This document shows positions 61,206 to 64,000 of a DNA stretch of 64,000 bases, in pieces; positions within the stretch are counted from its first letter, which is position 1, and each line of letters begins with the position of its first letter. The DNA comes from Thermohalobaculum sp039816045 (lineage in GTDB: Bacteria > Pseudomonadota > Alphaproteobacteria > Rhodobacterales > Rhodobacteraceae), in NCBI GenBank assembly GCA_039816045.1, contig JBCBYB010000008.1, positions 75,411-139,410 on the forward strand, in the 5' to 3' direction. A model generated the notes under the pieces. The model was not told the origin of the DNA, made no database searches, and saw nothing but the letters and a program-made list of their open reading frames with translations. The position numbers and the translations under genes are program-made.

Positions 61206-61618
61206 AGCTGGCGCGTCGTCCAAGGGCTGGAGCATTCATTCCGCTCACGCCGTTGGTCGACGTGATGCTGATCCTGCTGGTCTTCTTCATGGTAACCTCG
61301 ACCTATCTCAATCTGGACATGATTCCTGTGGGGCCTGAAGGCGAGGAAGCCGCCGACGCAAAAGCTGGGGTTGGCGCCAGCGGAGCAGCGTCCGAGACGT
61401 TGCTTGTGCGCCTTGATGCGGCGGGTCGGGCTGTCTTACGAGGGCAAAGTTTTTCCGCCTTCGAGCTTGAAGACCGGCTCGCGGCCATTCCGAATGCGCG
61501 GGTGTTGATCCTGCCCTCGGGACTCGCGCCGGTGCAGGCCTTGGTTGGGGTGATGGAGGCGACGGCACGGGCGGGGGTCTTGGAGGCCCAAATCGTGCGC
61601 GTCGAGGCCCGGCCGTGA
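61202..61618 (+). CDS. ExbD/TolR-type protein, copy 1
   Basis: 138 aa. A short cytoplasmic head, then the single TM helix with the proton-carrying Asp20 (TPLVDVMLILLVFFMVTSTY) and a periplasmic ExbD domain (LLVRLDAAGRAVLRGQSFSA, LVGVMEATARAGVLEAQIV). It overlaps the ExbB gene and the second ExbD gene by 4 bp each. Confidence 0.94.
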   Translation: MKLARRPRAGAFIPLTPLVDVMLILLVFFMVTSTYLNLDMIPVGPEGEEAADAKAGVGASGAASETLLVRLDAAGRAVLRGQSFSAFELEDRLAAIPNARVLILPSGLAPVQALVGVMEATARAGVLEAQIVRVEARP

Positions 61619-62007
61619 AACTGAAGCGCGCCGAGGCCAGACCACCGACCGAGACGATTGTCGCCTTGATCGACGTCATCTTCTTTCTTCTCGTCTTCTT
61701 TATGCTGGTGGGGAGGATGGATGCGACTGCGCCATTTGAGGTTCTGCCTCCTATTGCAACCGTCGGAGCGCCTATGCCGAAGGGAGGCACCACGATCAGT
61801 CTTTCGGTCGATGGACGATTGGCGCTTGATGGGGTGGAGATGGCCAGGGCGCCTCTGATCGACGCGGTGGCGACGGCTCCAGGTGCGATGGTGCGCGTCA
61901 ATGCGGATGCCGCTGCTGAATTGCGGCGCCTCCTGCCGCTGGTGGCGGAGCTTGAGGCGATCCCGAACAAGGAGGTCGTTCTCGTGGTCACACCGGAGCC
62001 ACAGTGA
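61615..62007 (+). CDS. ExbD/TolR-type protein, copy 2
   Basis: 130 aa with the same architecture: TM helix with Asp20 (ALIDVIFFLLVFFMLVGRMD) and periplasmic domain (GGTTISLSVDGRLALDGVEM, LRRLLPLVAELEAIPNKEVV). It is diverged from copy 1 outside the TM helix, so the two could form a heterodimer inside the ExbB ring. Its stop overlaps the next gene's GTG. Confidence 0.94.
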   Translation: MKLKRAEARPPTETIVALIDVIFFLLVFFMLVGRMDATAPFEVLPPIATVGAPMPKGGTTISLSVDGRLALDGVEMARAPLIDAVATAPGAMVRVNADAAAELRRLLPLVAELEAIPNKEVVLVVTPEPQ

Positions 62008-63704
62008 GTGCCTTCACGCGAATCCCCGCAGCGGTCGCGGTATCGGTCGCTGCCAATCTGGGCCTCGCAGCCTTTCTGGCAATCGCTATTCGGCCAGCAC
62101 CAGTGCCTCCGCCAGATCGGATCGAGGCGAGGATGCGGATGCAGGCTGCAGAGGTGCGCCAAGACCGGGCAGATGAGGCGGCGGTTGAGACGGAGCGGGC
62201 CGCTGAGGCGACAGGCACGTCGGAGGCAGTCAGTACCGCGGGCGTAAGATCTGAGCGCGCCGGCGCCGTCTCACCCTCGCGTTTGGCATCGCGCGCCGCA
62301 AGCACGGCGCCTGATGCATCCCGGACGCGCCCTTTAGAGAACTCTTCGGCTCCTTTGTCGTCATCGAGGCCTGAAGCGTCCCGGGTCAGTTCCGCCGAAC
62401 CACAAGGCTCTGTGCTGGCCAGTTCGACGGCCGAAGGCCAGCGTGCGCGCGCCGTAAGCGCGGAGGCGCGCGCGGCTGTTCGTGCTCGGCCACCAGAAGC
62501 GCCAAAGAAGACGGCTGTCGCACCGTCAGGAGCGCGCCTCACATCGGCCGCCGCCCCTGCTCCGCGGCTAGCATCGGGCGCGCGTCCAGAAGGGGAGCGC
62601 TTGGCTCTCGCTCAACCCGAGACGCCCATCGTAACCAGCGATGGGATTGCAACAGATCTCACGGCACCGATTGAGGTCGAGCCGCCCTCGACACCGCCCG
62701 CAGAGCCGGAAGTGGCAGCGTTGTCTCCGGATGCGGCGCCTTCAGTGTCGGCGCCGCAAGCTCCTGCTGCGGGCCAACCTGCGTCTTTGTCCGAAACAAG
62801 AGGACAGCCGGCAACGGGCCCGGCGGCCGCCAGCCTCGCCTCGCAACCCGGGACCCGACCGGCTTCCGACATTGCCGTCGCGGCGAGGGCAGGGCTCGCC
62901 TGGTCCGGAGGCTCCGACGCGCGGTTCGACGCGCTATCGCTTGCGACGGTTCAGTCGTTCATGGCCCCAAAACAGACGAGCGATGCAGCAGATGGGGACG
63001 TCCGCGATGGACTCGGCCAGTTGCTTTCCGAGTATCCTTGCAGCCGAATGGAGGCGGCCTTCGTCCCCGAGACAGGCACCATGGCCATTCGCGGCCATGT
63101 TCCTGATGCTGGTCTGCGCACCGCGGTTGAGGAGCGGTTGCGCGCAATGATCGGCACTGCAATCGGGGTTGGGAACGACCTACAAGTATTGCCACAGCCC
63201 CTTTGCGGTATCTTAGACGGCGTTGAGGCACTTGGCCTGCCGCAATCGACCGATCAGACGGATGACCCGCTCGTAGTCGGACGCTCGGCTCAAGCGAAGA
63301 TCGAGCAGTTCAGCGACGGCGATGCCTTTGGCCTCGACCTCGGTGGCGCGGATTACGACGCCTATGTCTACGTCGATTACTATGATCGAGCCGGGAACGT
63401 CTTTCACCTGATCCCGAACGAGCACGTTCCGCTGCGCCGGCAGTCCGCCAAGAGCGCGCTTCGGATCGGTCAGGGAAATCCAGAATTCGATCCTCTCGGA
63501 ATGCGAATCTCCGCGCCGTTTGGCCGGGATGTGGTGGTCGCGTTCGCAGCCTCTTCCCCTGTCTACGAGGGGCTGCGACCAATTGTCGAGCCTGCGGCCG
63601 AATATCTCCAGTGGCTCCGAGAGCGCATCGGTGAGGCGCGCCGATCTCACGGCGTCAAAGGCGAATGGGTTTATCTTTTCGTTGATACCGCGGCACTTCC
63701 CTGA
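62004..63704 (+). CDS. TonB-like membrane protein with C-terminal DUF4384-type domain
   Basis: 566 aa from a GTG overlapping the second ExbD gene. One N-terminal TM helix (VAVSVAANLGLAAFLAIAI), then about 270 residues of Ala/Pro/Ser/Glu-rich linker able to span the periplasm. Next comes a BON-like module between Cys346 (EYPCSRMEAAF) and Cys401 (PLCGILDGVEALGLP). The C-terminal region has YDAYVYVDYYDRAGNVFHLI, PNEHVPLRR and FGRDVVVAFAASSPVYEGLR, as in DUF4384. The TM plus linker copy TonB/TolA geometry, but no TonB C-terminal domain is seen. It is the probable energised effector of the operon. Confidence 0.8.
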   Translation: MSAFTRIPAAVAVSVAANLGLAAFLAIAIRPAPVPPPDRIEARMRMQAAEVRQDRADEAAVETERAAEATGTSEAVSTAGVRSERAGAVSPSRLASRAASTAPDASRTRPLENSSAPLSSSRPEASRVSSAEPQGSVLASSTAEGQRARAVSAEARAAVRARPPEAPKKTAVAPSGARLTSAAAPAPRLASGARPEGERLALAQPETPIVTSDGIATDLTAPIEVEPPSTPPAEPEVAALSPDAAPSVSAPQAPAAGQPASLSETRGQPATGPAAASLASQPGTRPASDIAVAARAGLAWSGGSDARFDALSLATVQSFMAPKQTSDAADGDVRDGLGQLLSEYPCSRMEAAFVPETGTMAIRGHVPDAGLRTAVEERLRAMIGTAIGVGNDLQVLPQPLCGILDGVEALGLPQSTDQTDDPLVVGRSAQAKIEQFSDGDAFGLDLGGADYDAYVYVDYYDRAGNVFHLIPNEHVPLRRQSAKSALRIGQGNPEFDPLGMRISAPFGRDVVVAFAASSPVYEGLRPIVEPAAEYLQWLRERIGEARRSHGVKGEWVYLFVDTAALP

Positions 63705-63936
63705 CCCGGATCACCAAGGCGTTTGATTTTTGCAACAGTTCAACGGTGATCAAATCGTGGTGAAGCCCACGAATACAGGGCGGTTGCACGATAACAGCAA
63801 ATCTCATACGGTCCGCCAGTCTGGGTGGGTCAGCGCGCGGTGCGTATGGCCATCCGGTATGTGAAATACGGATGGTTGCGTTGTCACAGCAGCGCGGCCC
63901 TCCTCGGGCGAGAGCGAAAAAGGACAGGTGAGAGCG
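63705..63936. other. Intergenic region after the ExbB/ExbD operon
   Basis: 232 bp without a gene. A TTTGAT (63722) and ATCAAA pair some 25 bp apart forms a loose inverted repeat; no T-tract terminator or clear promoter was identified. Confidence 0.4.
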
Positions 63937-64000
63937 ATGCTGAGCGACGCTGAGATTTTGGCCCTTGAGGCTGGCGTACAGAATGTTCTTCGGATTTCGG
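63937..64000 (+). CDS. Start of an unidentified protein (3' truncated by window end)
   Basis: 21 codons (MLSDAEILALEAGVQNVLRI S) run off the right edge with AGGA about 12 nt upstream; a GTG at 63928 is in frame. Too short to name. Confidence 0.45.
   Translation, partial: MLSDAEILALEAGVQNVLRIS

Noticed and set aside
1..64000. tRNA, rRNA, CRISPR arrays, prophage or conjugative genes
   Set aside because: Intergenic regions were read for tRNA T-loop sequences and regular repeats; none was found, and no phage or conjugation protein appears among the genes.

Overview
The window looks like a piece of the main chromosome of a GC-rich alphaproteobacterium of the order Rhodobacterales (Rhodobacter/Roseobacter relatives). 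The grounds are the gene order rho-hemJ-hemE / PPDK regulator-maf-aroE-coaE-dnaQ / secB-fxsA / Tim44-like-Smr, an FnrL-type ccoGHIS cluster, and a phaA-phaB set next to homodimeric-E1 pyruvate dehydrogenase genes. This assignment rests on recalled synteny and protein style; no database search was run. Nearly everything is chromosomal housekeeping. No tRNA, rRNA, CRISPR array or prophage was seen.

Layout. (1) 1-9.4 kb: the 3' part of a dimethylglycine/sarcosine dehydrogenase-like gene, a cytochrome P450, a TrkA-type K+ channel, a three-subunit molybdenum hydroxylase with a MoaD-like protein, and an SDR protein that has lost its catalytic lysine. (2) 9.5-19.3 kb: a TerB/J-domain protein, a decayed DUF4214 fragment, ychF, a hybrid histidine kinase, pth, grxD-bolA, a glycosyltransferase, rho, hemJ and hemE. 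All genes from 2.3 to 19.3 kb except the TerB/J gene are on the minus strand. (3) 19.26-19.64 kb: an intergenic stretch with five DnaA-box-like 9-mers, an AT-rich patch and a tandem repeat, next to hemE and exactly where gene orientation flips. This is a good candidate for the chromosomal origin. (4) 19.6-27.5 kb: a tightly overlapping plus-strand operon (PPDK regulator, maf, aroE, coaE, dnaQ), then secB, fxsA, Tim44-like, Smr, GSCFA and hemolysin III genes. (5) 27.5-33.9 kb: ccoGHIS under a perfect FNR box, then a wrecked IS630-type transposase, an intact IS5-family element and a small pilin-like gene. (6) 34-46.4 kb: pheT, azlCD, a hydrolase plus the molybdenum cofactor genes fdhD-mobA-mobB-moeA, a DUF922 protein, greA and carB. 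(7) 46.6-58.5 kb: a small hypothetical, an aquaporin, a GST, a GMC oxidoreductase, phaA, phaB, aceE, aceF and an E3 gene with two fused lipoyl domains. (8) 58.5-64 kb: an aldo/keto reductase, a 600-bp regulatory region with repeats and an orphan terminator, then an operon of a secreted Cys-containing protein, ExbB, two ExbD proteins and a TonB-like protein ending in a DUF4384-type domain.

How the genes work together. The Moco genes at 37.6-41.6 kb can supply the molybdenum hydroxylase at 4.6-8.4 kb and an off-window formate dehydrogenase. aceEF-lpdA makes acetyl-CoA that phaA-phaB can divert into polyhydroxybutyrate precursors. ccoGHIS builds the cbb3 oxidase, but its structural genes ccoNOQP are not in the window. 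The least explained unit is the ExbB/ExbD/ExbD/DUF4384 operon at the right end. It has the parts of a proton-driven envelope machine but no recognisable TonB or TolA, and a striking set of repeats lies upstream of it.
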